Of a stretch of 64,000 nucleotides of DNA, positions 8,539 through 16,188 are shown piece by piece. Source of the stretch: Veillonella rogosae JCM 15642 (lineage in GTDB: Bacteria > Bacillota > Negativicutes > Veillonellales > Veillonellaceae). The position numbers and the translations under genes were made by a program. The notes below the pieces were generated by a model that saw only the letters and a list, made by a program, of their open reading frames with translations, did no database searches and was not told the origin of the DNA. The stretch spans positions 1 through 64,000 of the forward strand of contig NZ_PPCX01000011.1 of NCBI RefSeq assembly GCF_002959775.1, written 5' to 3'. Numbering within the stretch: the stretch's first letter is position 1; each line of letters begins with the position of its first letter.

Positions 8539-9375
8539 TTATTGATTCTCTACAATAGAGCGCAACATAGCAATTTCTTTTGCATAACCATCTAATTCGT
8601 TTGGCGTTTCTAAATAGAACGGCAAGTTCGTCAATTTAGGATGTGTCACAATGCGAGCGATGGCGTCGATACCAATGTGACCTTCACCAATTTTTTCGTG
8701 CCGATCTTTATGAGCGCCCATAGGATTTTTAGAGTCATTCAAGTGAATAGCTTTTAAACGATCTAAGCCTACAATACGGTCAAACTCATCAATAACACCA
8801 TCAAGATTATTGACGATATCATAACCACCTTCGTGGATATGGCATGTATCTACGCACACGCCCATGTATTCTTTTAATTTTACACCGTCGATGATGCGAG
8901 CAATTTCTTCAAAGCGAGAACCAATTTCTGTTCCTTTACCTGCCATGACTTCTAAGAGAACTGTTGTTTTCATGCCAGGAAATAAGATTTCATTCAAGCA
9001 CTCTACGATATATTCGATACCTTGATCTACACCTTGCTTTACATGGCTGCCTGGGTGAAAGTTATACATTTGGCCTGGTAAATATTCCATGCGCTCTAAG
9101 TCTTCTGTCATGGCTTGCTTTGCAAAGGCACGCAAGTCTTCCTTTGCTGCACATGGATTATACGTGTAAGGCGCGTGAGCTAATAAGGTGCCAAAGTTAT
9201 GTTCTTTCATATACACACTCAAGCTATTCATATCCTCTACATCGAGGGCACGCATACTACCACCACGAGGATTACGCGTGAAGTATTGGAATGTATTGCC
9301 TCCAATTTTTGTAGCTTCCTTCCCCATGTTTAAATAACCTTTGCTAATTGATAAGTGACTTCCGATGACAAACAT
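8539..9375 (-). CDS. nfo: Deoxyribonuclease IV (AP endonuclease)
   Basis: The enzyme cuts abasic sites and oxidised 3' ends in base-excision repair, using three zinc ions in a TIM barrel. The 278-residue protein is full length. Metal-ligand motifs visible are NFHPGSH, the glutamate in [20 protein letters not shown] and [27 protein letters not shown] precedes the ATG at 9375. It lies next to sbcCD and a PerR-like regulator, a grouping that fits repair of oxidative damage, although it appears to have its own leader. Confidence 0.95.
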   Translation of the reverse strand: MFVIGSHLSISKGYLNMGKEATKIGGNTFQYFTRNPRGGSMRALDVEDMNSLSVYMKEHNFGTLLAHAPYTYNPCAAKEDLRAFAKQAMTEDLERMEYLPGQMYNFHPGSHVKQGVDQGIEYIVECLNEILFPGMKTTVLLEVMAGKGTEIGSRFEEIARIIDGVKLKEYMGVCVDTCHIHEGGYDIVNNLDGVIDEFDRIVGLDRLKAIHLNDSKNPMGAHKDRHEKIGEGHIGIDAIARIVTHPKLTNLPFYLETPNELDGYAKEIAMLRSIVENQ

Positions 9376-9415
9376 AATACTCCTTTATATATGATTCTAA
9401 TAATCTTATTGATAA

Positions 9416-9477
9416 ATACTAATGAAATAGTAATTAATACTAACTAAATACTAATTACTAATTAAATACTAACTAAA
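9416..9477 (-). repeat. Short AT-rich repeats upstream of nfo
   Basis: AATACTAAY occurs at 9416, 9436, 9447 and 9465. The longer unit AATACTAACTAAA occurs at 9436-9448 and 9465-9477. They lie in the nfo upstream region and could be binding sites or simple low-complexity DNA. Confidence 0.45.
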
Positions 9478-9500
9478 ACGATGCCAATAGAAACAACTAA

Positions 9501-9541
9501 TAAAACCCCTACCGTGAAGGAGCCCTTCATCGACAGGGGTT
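9501..9541 (-). terminator. Terminator of the PerR-like gene
   Basis: The inverted repeat AACCCCT / AGGGGTT encloses an inner GAAGG/CCTTC pairing. In the minus direction it is followed by TTTATT. It lies 6 nt after the regulator stop. Confidence 0.85.
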
Positions 9542-9546
9542 ATCTA

Positions 9547-9966
9547 TTAATGGCTTTCTTTTTTTGCACACTCAGGGCATACACCTTCAAAGGTAATATG
9601 TTGACCTGTAATTTGGTACTCGCTACCTTGATCCGCAATCGTTTTAATAGCTTGCAAATCGATACCCATCATATCTTCTACCTTATTGCAACGAACACAA
9701 CGGATATGAGAGTGAGCTTCTGTGTCCCAATCGTAATGAGCGCACTCATCACCAACTTCTAAAATTTTTACAAGACCGATTTTTTCAAAAATCTCCATCG
9801 TCTTATACACTGTAGCCAAGCTCATGCTTGGATGTTCAGGGCGCAACGTATGATACAACATCTCTGCTGTTGGATGATCATGATGACCACGCAATGCATC
9901 ATAAATCGCAATACGTTGTGGGGTTACTTTAAACCCTTGGCTACGCAAAATTTGTGCGATATCCAT
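9547..9966 (-). CDS. Fur-family regulator, PerR-like
   Basis: This 139-residue metal-dependent repressor has the Fur winged helix (KVTPQRIAIYDAL, then HPTAEMLYHTLRPEHPSMSLATVYKTM) followed by the dimerisation domain. Two CxxC pairs (CVRCNK and CPECAK) form a structural zinc site. The HYDWDTEAHSHIRC stretch and an aspartate in VEDMMGIDL resemble the PerR regulatory site more than Fur. A perfect 7-1-7 inverted repeat resembling a Per box lies 64 bp upstream, which suggests autoregulation. A peroxide-sensing role is an inference from these features. Confidence 0.85.
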   Translation of the reverse strand: MDIAQILRSQGFKVTPQRIAIYDALRGHHDHPTAEMLYHTLRPEHPSMSLATVYKTMEIFEKIGLVKILEVGDECAHYDWDTEAHSHIRCVRCNKVEDMMGIDLQAIKTIADQGSEYQITGQHITFEGVCPECAKKESH

Positions 9967-10029
9967 AATAATCTACCTTTCTCCACTTGGAAATCTATAA
10001 GGCATAGGTCATTATCGACCATTTACAAG

Positions 10030-10044
10030 AAATAATTATTATTT
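10030..10044. promoter_or_regulatory. Candidate Per/Fur-box operator
   Basis: AAATAATTATTATTT is a perfect 7-1-7 inverted repeat. It matches the geometry and base composition of the PerR consensus TTATAATNATTATAA. It lies upstream of the PerR-like gene, where an autoregulatory operator would be expected. Confidence 0.6.
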
Positions 10045-10100
10045 ATTATATCAAAATTCTCAATACTTATCAAGATAGATAGTATTAACTATTAAGTAAT

Positions 10101-10134
10101 AAAAAATGTGGATTGCTCGTAAGCAATCCACATT
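10101..10134 (-). terminator. Terminator of the DEAD-box helicase gene
   Basis: A 13-bp perfect stem (AATGTGGATTGCT / AGCAATCCACATT) with a 4-nt loop is followed by six T residues on the minus strand, directly after the helicase stop. Confidence 0.92.
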
Positions 10135-10137
10135 CTA

Positions 10138-11709
10138 TTAGTCTTTAAAGTAAGGTTTGAAACCTTCACCTTGATGACGAGGTTTTCTATCACCACGTGG
10201 ACGATCGGATCTACGGTCATCTCTGCGGCGGTCATCACGACGTTCACCTCTGCGGTCATCACGGCTACGACGAGGGCGGTCATCGCGACGACGTTCTCCG
10301 TCACGGCGGCGATCACCATCTCTACGACGGTCACCATCACGACGGCGGCGGTCACTACGGCCACCTTCACGGCGACGGCGTACGCGTAATGGTTTTTCTT
10401 CTGTAATATTTACAGGAGTTGTATCTGGTTCTTTTGTTAACAATTTAAGAGCCGCTGCCAACAATGTTACGGAATCTGTATCATTCAACAATTCCTCTGC
10501 ACTTGTTTTGAATGGCGCTAATGCTTCTAAATTATCTGTCATTTCAACGAGGCTTTCAATTGCCAAACGTTGTTGACCTTCAAGAACTTCACCTAAGGAA
10601 GGTGCACGGCGGCGTGCGATTTTACGTTTTGTTAAACGCTCGATAGCATGTAAATGCTCCATTTCACGAGGGATAACGAACGTGAAAGCTTGACCAGCTT
10701 TACCGGCACGGCCTGTACGACCTACGCGGTGTGTGTAGCTTTCAGGATCTTGAGGCATATCGTAGTTATATACGTGAGATACGCCAGAAATATCAAGACC
10801 ACGAGCTGCCACATCAGTAGCCACGAGAATATCGATGGTACCTTCGCGGAATTGACGAATTACGCTGTCCCGTTTTTGTTGAGACAAATCGCCATGGATG
10901 CCTTCCGCCATGTAACCACGTTTTTTAAGACCTTCAGTTACTTCATCAACACGACGTTTTGTACGTGTGAATATAATAGCAAGTTCAGGTGTTTGGATAT
11001 CGAACAAGCGGCAAAGAACATCGAATTTTTGACGGTCTTGCACTTCGATATAATATTGTTCAATTAAGTCCATCGTAACTTGAGTCGGTTTCATACGAAT
11101 CAATGTTGGCTCTTTCAAGTATGTTTCAGCTAATTGTTGGATAGCTTTAGGCATAGTTGCAGAGAACAACAATGTTTGATGGTCTTCTGGGATAGCACCC
11201 AAGATTTTATTGATATCATCAACAAAGCCCATGTTTAACATTTCGTCGGCTTCGTCCAATACCACAACTTTCACATGGTCAAAGTGGATAGAACCACGAT
11301 CCATATGGTCCATCAATCGGCCTGGAGTGGCAACGATGATTTGTGGATTCTTTTTCAAGGCACGGAACTGACGATTAATATCTTGACCACCGTAAATAGG
11401 TAGTGCTGTGATATTCGTGTATTGAGCCATTTTGTTAAGCTCTTCAGCTACTTGGATAGCTAATTCTCGTGTAGGGGATAAAATAACTACTTGAACGTGA
11501 CGCTCATTCCCGTCTACGCGTTCCAATACAGGCAAGCCAAATGCTGCTGTCTTACCAGTACCTGTTTGAGCTTGACCAATCATGTCTTTACCGCTCATGG
11601 CTACTGGGATAGCTTCCTGTTGAATTGGCGTAGGCTCTTCAAAGCCCATATCGTTTAACGCTCTTAGAACAGGTTCGCTAATCATTAATTGTTCAAATTT
11701 TTCTAACAT
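10138..11709 (-). CDS. DEAD-box ATP-dependent RNA helicase (CshA/DeaD-like)
   Basis: The helicase unwinds short RNA duplexes in ribosome assembly, RNA decay or cold adaptation. The 523-residue protein has the Q-motif ([13 protein letters not shown]), motif I AQTGTGKT, the DEAD box in [16 protein letters not shown], and the C-terminal [14 protein letters not shown] helical region follows. A strongly basic tail of RRDGDRRR-type repeats covers the last 75 or so residues and probably binds RNA. AGGAGG is 12 nt from the ATG, a little far. The repetitive DNA at 10170-10390 simply encodes this tail. Confidence 0.93.
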   Translation of the reverse strand: MLEKFEQLMISEPVLRALNDMGFEEPTPIQQEAIPVAMSGKDMIGQAQTGTGKTAAFGLPVLERVDGNERHVQVVILSPTRELAIQVAEELNKMAQYTNITALPIYGGQDINRQFRALKKNPQIIVATPGRLMDHMDRGSIHFDHVKVVVLDEADEMLNMGFVDDINKILGAIPEDHQTLLFSATMPKAIQQLAETYLKEPTLIRMKPTQVTMDLIEQYYIEVQDRQKFDVLCRLFDIQTPELAIIFTRTKRRVDEVTEGLKKRGYMAEGIHGDLSQQKRDSVIRQFREGTIDILVATDVAARGLDISGVSHVYNYDMPQDPESYTHRVGRTGRAGKAGQAFTFVIPREMEHLHAIERLTKRKIARRRAPSLGEVLEGQQRLAIESLVEMTDNLEALAPFKTSAEELLNDTDSVTLLAAALKLLTKEPDTTPVNITEEKPLRVRRRREGGRSDRRRRDGDRRRDGDRRRDGERRRDDRPRRSRDDRRGERRDDRRRDDRRSDRPRGDRKPRHQGEGFKPYFKD

Positions 11710-11817
11710 CTAAATGTGTTTCCTCCTATCGCGCACGAATTATGCGCGTTAGAATAGTATATCATATTTCGAAAGTGAGCGCTATTAAATTAATAACCAT
11801 TTTAAAGTATATACTTA

Positions 11818-12213
11818 CTACTTAAAGAATATATCTTTAAACGCATAAGCAGAGCCTACAGCACCGAATAATATTGAAACAATAGCAATTATCCCACGTT
11901 TATAATATAAACTGTCTCTCTTTTGAAAAAATCCTGTACACATTATCAAAAGCACGAAGAATCCCCAAGCCCCACCAAAACGTGACACAAACTCATAATC
12001 TTTATAGACTAAAAAGTTAAGGTTTAGTAGTAATATACTTATAATGGCAATTATAGATAAATACCTAGTTAAATTACCAAAAGCTCTATGTCTTTTGATA
12101 TATTCATATTCTTCATCAATGACACGTTTACTAATCTCAAGTTTATATAACCCTATGGATAACGACATAGATATGAAAATCCAAAAGTATCCTAACATTT
12201 CAAGTTTTTTCAT
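11818..12213 (-). CDS. Small four-helix membrane protein, unknown function
   Basis: I do not recognise this 131-residue protein. Four hydrophobic segments are visible: about residues 9-26, 50-70, 81-97 and 107-127. A charged stretch (KRVIDEEYEYIKRHR) lies between the first two. No catalytic motif is seen. The RBS is weak (AGAGACTGG). An extended -10 promoter lies about 43 bp upstream. It is the first gene of a small accessory patch between the helicase and aldehyde dehydrogenase genes. Confidence 0.7.
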   Translation of the reverse strand: MKKLEMLGYFWIFISMSLSIGLYKLEISKRVIDEEYEYIKRHRAFGNLTRYLSIIAIISILLLNLNFLVYKDYEFVSRFGGAWGFFVLLIMCTGFFQKRDSLYYKRGIIAIVSILFGAVGSAYAFKDIFFK

Positions 12214-12255
12214 TTTTTACCAGTCTCTTTTACAATACACTCTTAGATGTCCTTA

Positions 12256-12266
12256 ATTATAGCATA
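12256..12266 (-). promoter_or_regulatory. Extended -10 promoter
   Basis: The minus strand reads TATGCTATAAT, a TGN-extended -10 element with a poor -35. It lies about 43 bp upstream of the membrane-protein start. The same 11 bases occur upstream of the FGE-like gene (14358-14368). Confidence 0.6.
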
Positions 12267-12307
12267 CGGCAGATCCACACTTATAAGATACTGATTTCCT
12301 ATATTAT

Positions 12308-12361
12308 ACAAAAAGGCACCTCCTACGGGGTGCCTCGTTGTTATAGTTTATAGGAGAATTG
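12308..12361 (-). repeat. Orphan copy of the aldehyde dehydrogenase terminator (copy A)
   Basis: This stretch matches 14405-14460 almost base for base: a GGCACC hairpin, then TGTTATAGTTTATAGGAGA. The minus strand forms AGGCACC...GGTGCCT followed by TTTTT, a terminator. No minus-strand gene ends here, since the neighbour on that side is a plus-strand lipoprotein. The similarity fades near TATTAAT, where copy B meets the aldehyde dehydrogenase stop codon. Confidence 0.75.
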
Positions 12362-12497
12362 TATGGTATTAATCAACTATATAAGTAAAAATATGTTTTA
12401 GATATAATATAATTAAAAGCATATACCTCAAAATATCGCCAATAATTAAGCAATTATGATTTACTGAACTTTCTAAAGTAGTATAAAAGGAATACCA

Positions 12498-13073
12498 ATG
12501 AAACCATTTACTCTTAAAAGATTTGTATTACTACCGTTGATTGTACTATCCCTCATACTAACAACAGGTTGTCATCTTCTCTCACATTACAGCCAAGAGG
12601 AAGTTCAACAATATATAAGTAAGAATTATCCTAACCTAACATATCACTTGGAGTCACAAAGGAACAATACATGGCAAGTCACCTTTGATAAGTATCCCCA
12701 AATACCAGTTGAAATATCTGAAGTCATGCACACCTCTGCACCTGTTGTACCACAAGTTGAGCGAATACTAATAACCAACATTCCGTTGATAACAGCATTT
12801 CCATTAATGAAAAACTATCTAACAGCAGAGGAGTTAACCTATGCCACATATGATACATCTTCTTTGTATATTGAAATGCCTATCCCCTATTCGGCCATAC
12901 AAAACCAAGATGTAACAAACTTTTATAATCGTATGGATCAATTCTGCAAAGAATATGCTAAAACATATCCAGATTTCAAAAAAGAGATATTTATTAGGAT
13001 TATCATAAAACCTGCTGATGGTTCTGTTTCGCCTGAAGAATATAGAAGAGTATTCCGTTTATCTCAATATTAA
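12498..13073 (+). CDS. Predicted lipoprotein, unknown function
   Basis: This 191-residue protein begins with a lysine-rich tail and a hydrophobic signal (about residues 4-24), ending in the lipobox LTTGC with lipidation cysteine C25. The mature part has no motif I recognise. AAAGGAAT precedes the ATG. It is one of few plus-strand genes here and ends at its own terminator. It lies between the two copies of the aldehyde dehydrogenase terminator, so it may be part of an inserted or duplicated segment. An envelope location is inferred from the lipobox. Confidence 0.8.
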   Translation: MKPFTLKRFVLLPLIVLSLILTTGCHLLSHYSQEEVQQYISKNYPNLTYHLESQRNNTWQVTFDKYPQIPVEISEVMHTSAPVVPQVERILITNIPLITAFPLMKNYLTAEELTYATYDTSSLYIEMPIPYSAIQNQDVTNFYNRMDQFCKEYAKTYPDFKKEIFIRIIIKPADGSVSPEEYRRVFRLSQY

Positions 13074-13074
13074 T

Positions 13075-13106
13075 AAAAGAGGTGCCGCCTGAGGGGCACC
13101 TCTTTT
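13075..13106. terminator. Terminator of the lipoprotein gene
   Basis: The inverted repeat AAAAGAGGTGCC / GGCACCTCTTTT with a short loop lies directly after the lipoprotein stop. It has T runs on both strands and could also serve the converging FGE-like gene. Confidence 0.88.
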
Positions 13107-13157
13107 ACATATGAGACGACGTTATCATTTGATATTTTAGAATTATTATATGTAACA

Positions 13158-14225
13158 TCATTTCATATTGTCATTAATCCTTACAACCCGTCTAAAGAAA
13201 TCATATCCTCCATTTATATTATCGCCAATTACCATTTCACTATCTTGAAAATATGGTGAAATAGGAAGATAGCCCCACACAACACCTAATCCTCCACATA
13301 TATTGCGGCCACCATCTCCACCTTTATAGGAAAATTCATCTTCATCATATACAATTTCTCTACAATACGGATCGTCACCTATAACAAGGCCAAAAAAGTT
13401 TTCTTTTTCTAACGTATAATCTCCATCATTATCCATCCATTCCATATGCTTTAAATTCATAGAGAAATCTATATTGTTTCCCCATGGAAAGATAGTTCTA
13501 CACCCCTTGCCAGCTAAATACTCCCACTCTCTTTGTGTAGGCAAAGAATATCTATTATCTTTTATATCCTGTAAAAGTTTCTTAAATGTTGTTTCTTCAT
13601 AAAGTTTGCCACACCAATTGCTATCGTCTGTTTTATATAAACAAATAGTGTTGTGCACCATTACTTCAGAAACACCTTTTTCCTCGGCTTTTTTTATCAT
13701 GTTTTGCCATTCTTTATTTTGTGTAAGCATATCATCTGGAATAAGACTCCAGCAGGTCTCACTATACTCTTTTTGTACCAATAATGGATGGATTACAAAC
13801 TCATCTTCTTGAGTAAAATTATGTTTAAAATACGTTTCTATGTTGGATAGTACCTCTTCATCTTCTAGTGCTTCGCTAATCTTAGTTTGAACATCGTCTT
13901 CACTAAAGATTTCCTCTTCATATCCCTCGACAAATGGATAGACAAGCTCCGTTAAATTTTCATCATTAAAAATATCCTGCAATGGTTTATTTTTAAAATC
14001 AAACCCTAACGTAACAGTATCTCCAGGAACAAATACAAATTCTATACCATCATGTGAACGATATACTGCCGTATATGTGGATTTTCCAAAGGCAGTAAAT
14101 TCTTTAAAGCATATTAATTCTAAATTATATATTTCTCCAATCTGATATAACAATTCTTCCTTATCACTAATAGATAACAGATTATATTGGGGATTATATA
14201 ATTTTTTAATGGGAATATGACTCAT
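13158..14225 (-). CDS. FGE/sulfatase-modifying-factor-like protein
   Basis: This 355-residue protein has no signal peptide. It shows pieces of the formylglycine-generating-enzyme fold: FVFVPGDTVTLG (about 63-74) like the domain start, YSLPTQREWEYLAGKG (226-241) with FPWGN (246-250), NFFGL (276-280), and a C-terminal FFRRVVRI. An acidic insertion (about 100-140) separates the first two blocks. I do not see the paired catalytic cysteines of true FGE, so it is probably a non-catalytic relative. No sulfatase is nearby. AAGGAG lies 10 nt before the ATG. It converges with the lipoprotein gene. Confidence 0.72.
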   Translation of the reverse strand: MSHIPIKKLYNPQYNLLSISDKEELLYQIGEIYNLELICFKEFTAFGKSTYTAVYRSHDGIEFVFVPGDTVTLGFDFKNKPLQDIFNDENLTELVYPFVEGYEEEIFSEDDVQTKISEALEDEEVLSNIETYFKHNFTQEDEFVIHPLLVQKEYSETCWSLIPDDMLTQNKEWQNMIKKAEEKGVSEVMVHNTICLYKTDDSNWCGKLYEETTFKKLLQDIKDNRYSLPTQREWEYLAGKGCRTIFPWGNNIDFSMNLKHMEWMDNDGDYTLEKENFFGLVIGDDPYCREIVYDEDEFSYKGGDGGRNICGGLGVVWGYLPISPYFQDSEMVIGDNINGGYDFFRRVVRINDNMK

Positions 14226-14357
14226 TAATTTGATACTCCTTATTTTTATCTAGTACAAATATTCTTCACTATGCATTTACTCTATTTACTTAAGTATTGC
14301 CTTAGGGTTTGATTTTCTAATGGCCCTCTCTAAACAACACGATTTTATATGGCTACA

Positions 14358-14368
14358 ATTATAGCATA
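14358..14368 (-). promoter_or_regulatory. Extended -10 promoter of the FGE-like gene
   Basis: The minus strand reads TATGCTATAAT, identical to the element at 12256-12266. It lies about 130 bp upstream of the FGE-like start, implying a long leader. Confidence 0.5.
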
Positions 14369-14404
14369 CTGTATCCTTTCACAGATAATAAGCTATTGTT
14401 AAGT

Positions 14405-14460
14405 ACAAAAAAGGCACCTCCAAGGAGGTGCCTCTTTGTTATAGTTTATAGGAGAGTTGA
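14405..14460 (-). terminator. Terminator of aldehyde dehydrogenase (copy B of the repeat)
   Basis: The minus strand has AGGCACCTCC / GGAGGTGCCT followed by TTTTTT, 30-60 nt after the aldehyde dehydrogenase stop. The whole segment is repeated at 12308-12361. Confidence 0.85.
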
Positions 14461-14466
14461 ATTTTA

Positions 14467-15951
14467 TTAATCTAAGTCGTAGAAACCAGATGGTTTATCG
14501 CTCAAGTTAATAATGATATTTTTCATTTGAGTGTAGTGTTCAAGGATAACTTTGTGAGTTTCACGGCCGATACCAGATTGTTTGTAACCACCAAATGGTG
14601 CGCCTGCTGGGATGGAGTTATATGTATTTACCCACATACGACCTGTTTCGATTGCTCGAGCTACGCGGATTGCACGGTTGAGGTTTTGTGTAAATACGCC
14701 GCCGCCAAGACCGTATAAGCTGTCATTAGCTTGTTCAATAACTTCTTCTTCGCTATGGAATTTAATTACAACAGCTACAGGGCCGAAGATTTCTTCACGA
14801 GCTACGCGCATATCGTTTGTAGCATCTACGATAAGTGTAGGTCTAATGAAGCAACCTTTACCAAGTTCGCCGTCAGTAACGCGTACGCCACCAGCTGCAA
14901 TGCGAGCGCCTTCTTCTTTAGCAAGATCTACATAGCTAAGTACTTTCTTAACTTGATCTTCGTAAATCAAAGAACCAAGTTGTGTAGATTCTTCCCATGG
15001 TAAACCAACTTTTACTTTATCAAATAAAGCGGAAAGTTCAGCTACGAATTTATCATAAATTGTATCTTGTACGAAGATACGGGAACCTGCGCAGCATACT
15101 TGACCTTGGTTGAAGAGGATGCCGAGCATAGCCCCATCAAGAGCTTGTTTCCAGTTTGCATCTTCAAAGAAGATATTCGCAGATTTACCACCTAATTCCA
15201 ATGTAGCTGGAATCAAGCGTTCAGATGCTGCTTTATATACATCAAGACCTACTTCTGTAGAGCCTGTGAAAGCAAGTTTACTGAAGCCAGGATGATCAAG
15301 GATATATTGACCAGATTTAGAGCCTTTACCAGTTACAATATTTACAACACCTGGAGGCAAGATTTCTTTCAAAATATCGCCTAATACTAAAAGGCTAAGG
15401 GATGTATGGCTAGAAGGTTTGATAACAACTGTACAACCTGCTGCAAGAGCTGGTGCCAATTTCCAAGCAGCCATTAGGAATGGGAAGTTCCAAGGCACGA
15501 CTTGACCTACAACGCCAATTGGTTCGCGAACGATGAGGCTCAAAGTATTTTCATCAAATACTTGTGCGGATCCTTCTTCGGAACGAAGTACGCCAGCGAA
15601 GTAACGGAAATGGTCAGCACCAAGTGGAATATCTACGTTCAAAGTTTCACGGATTGGTTTACCATTGTCATATGTTTCAACTTGTGCCAAGTACTCTTTG
15701 TGAGCATCAATAGCGTCAGCAATTTTTAACAAGTAATCAGCGCGCTCTACTTGAGATACTGTTTTCCAAGTTTTAAAAGCTTCTGTTGCAGCGTCTACCG
15801 CTTTATCAACATCGTCTTTCGTAGCCTCTGCACAGATAGCGAGTTGTTCGCCATTAGCAGGGTTATATACATTGAATTCAGCGCCGTCAGATGCAGCTAC
15901 CCATTCATTATTAATTAAAAGTCCATATCTTTCTTTAAGGTTCAAGCTCAT
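14467..15951 (-). CDS. NAD(P)-dependent aldehyde dehydrogenase
   Basis: The enzyme oxidises an aldehyde to its acid; the substrate cannot be told from sequence. The protein is 494 residues from the chosen ATG, which has AGGAGG 7 nt upstream. An in-frame ATG at 15975 lacks such a site. The family motifs are intact: PWNFPFLMAAWKLAPALAAG, the LELGGKSANI glutamate, and FNQGQVCCAGSR with the catalytic cysteine. The C-terminal PFGGYKQSGIGRE is typical of the betaine/acetaldehyde dehydrogenase (AldA/AldB-like) branch. It has its own promoter and terminator. Confidence 0.92.
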   Translation of the reverse strand: MSLNLKERYGLLINNEWVAASDGAEFNVYNPANGEQLAICAEATKDDVDKAVDAATEAFKTWKTVSQVERADYLLKIADAIDAHKEYLAQVETYDNGKPIRETLNVDIPLGADHFRYFAGVLRSEEGSAQVFDENTLSLIVREPIGVVGQVVPWNFPFLMAAWKLAPALAAGCTVVIKPSSHTSLSLLVLGDILKEILPPGVVNIVTGKGSKSGQYILDHPGFSKLAFTGSTEVGLDVYKAASERLIPATLELGGKSANIFFEDANWKQALDGAMLGILFNQGQVCCAGSRIFVQDTIYDKFVAELSALFDKVKVGLPWEESTQLGSLIYEDQVKKVLSYVDLAKEEGARIAAGGVRVTDGELGKGCFIRPTLIVDATNDMRVAREEIFGPVAVVIKFHSEEEVIEQANDSLYGLGGGVFTQNLNRAIRVARAIETGRMWVNTYNSIPAGAPFGGYKQSGIGRETHKVILEHYTQMKNIIINLSDKPSGFYDLD

Positions 15952-16004
15952 AGCATACCTCCTATTTAGGAACATATATTGAGGAAGATCTCCTCTGTAA
16001 TTTT

Positions 16005-16033
16005 ATCATACGCCTTATATCTAAATTTTTCAA
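16005..16033 (-). promoter_or_regulatory. Promoter of aldehyde dehydrogenase
   Basis: TTGAAA (16028-16033) and TATGAT (16005-16010) are 17 bp apart on the minus strand. A small palindrome, GAGGAAGATCTCCTC (15981-15995), lies in the early transcribed region. Confidence 0.6.
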
Positions 16034-16096
16034 TAAGGTATGTCATTTTTGATATATCTGTTCTGCATTATTATACATAGTTTTAAGTTATATAGA

Positions 16097-16134
16097 AAAA
16101 CCGCACCCTCAAAATCCATAGAGAGTGCGGTTTT
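16097..16134 (-). terminator. Terminator of the folA-tex operon
   Basis: A 10-bp perfect outer stem (AAAACCGCAC / GTGCGGTTTT) lies after tex, with T runs at both ends. It probably works in both directions, but on the minus strand it closes tex. Confidence 0.85.
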
Positions 16135-16188
16135 GTGTACAATGACTTTTAGTCAAGAGTGTTTCTCAATAATATAATCCAATTGATA

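Noticed and set aside
10170-10406. Repetitive DNA and overlapping open frames on both strands
   Set aside because: The repeats encode the Arg/Asp-rich tail of the DEAD-box helicase. The opposite-strand frames are by-products of that composition, not genes or a CRISPR array.
12308-14460. Possible insertion sequence or transposon bounded by direct repeats
   Set aside because: No transposase, no terminal inverted repeats and no short target duplication were seen. The repeated DNA is a terminator, so I report only a repeat-bracketed patch.
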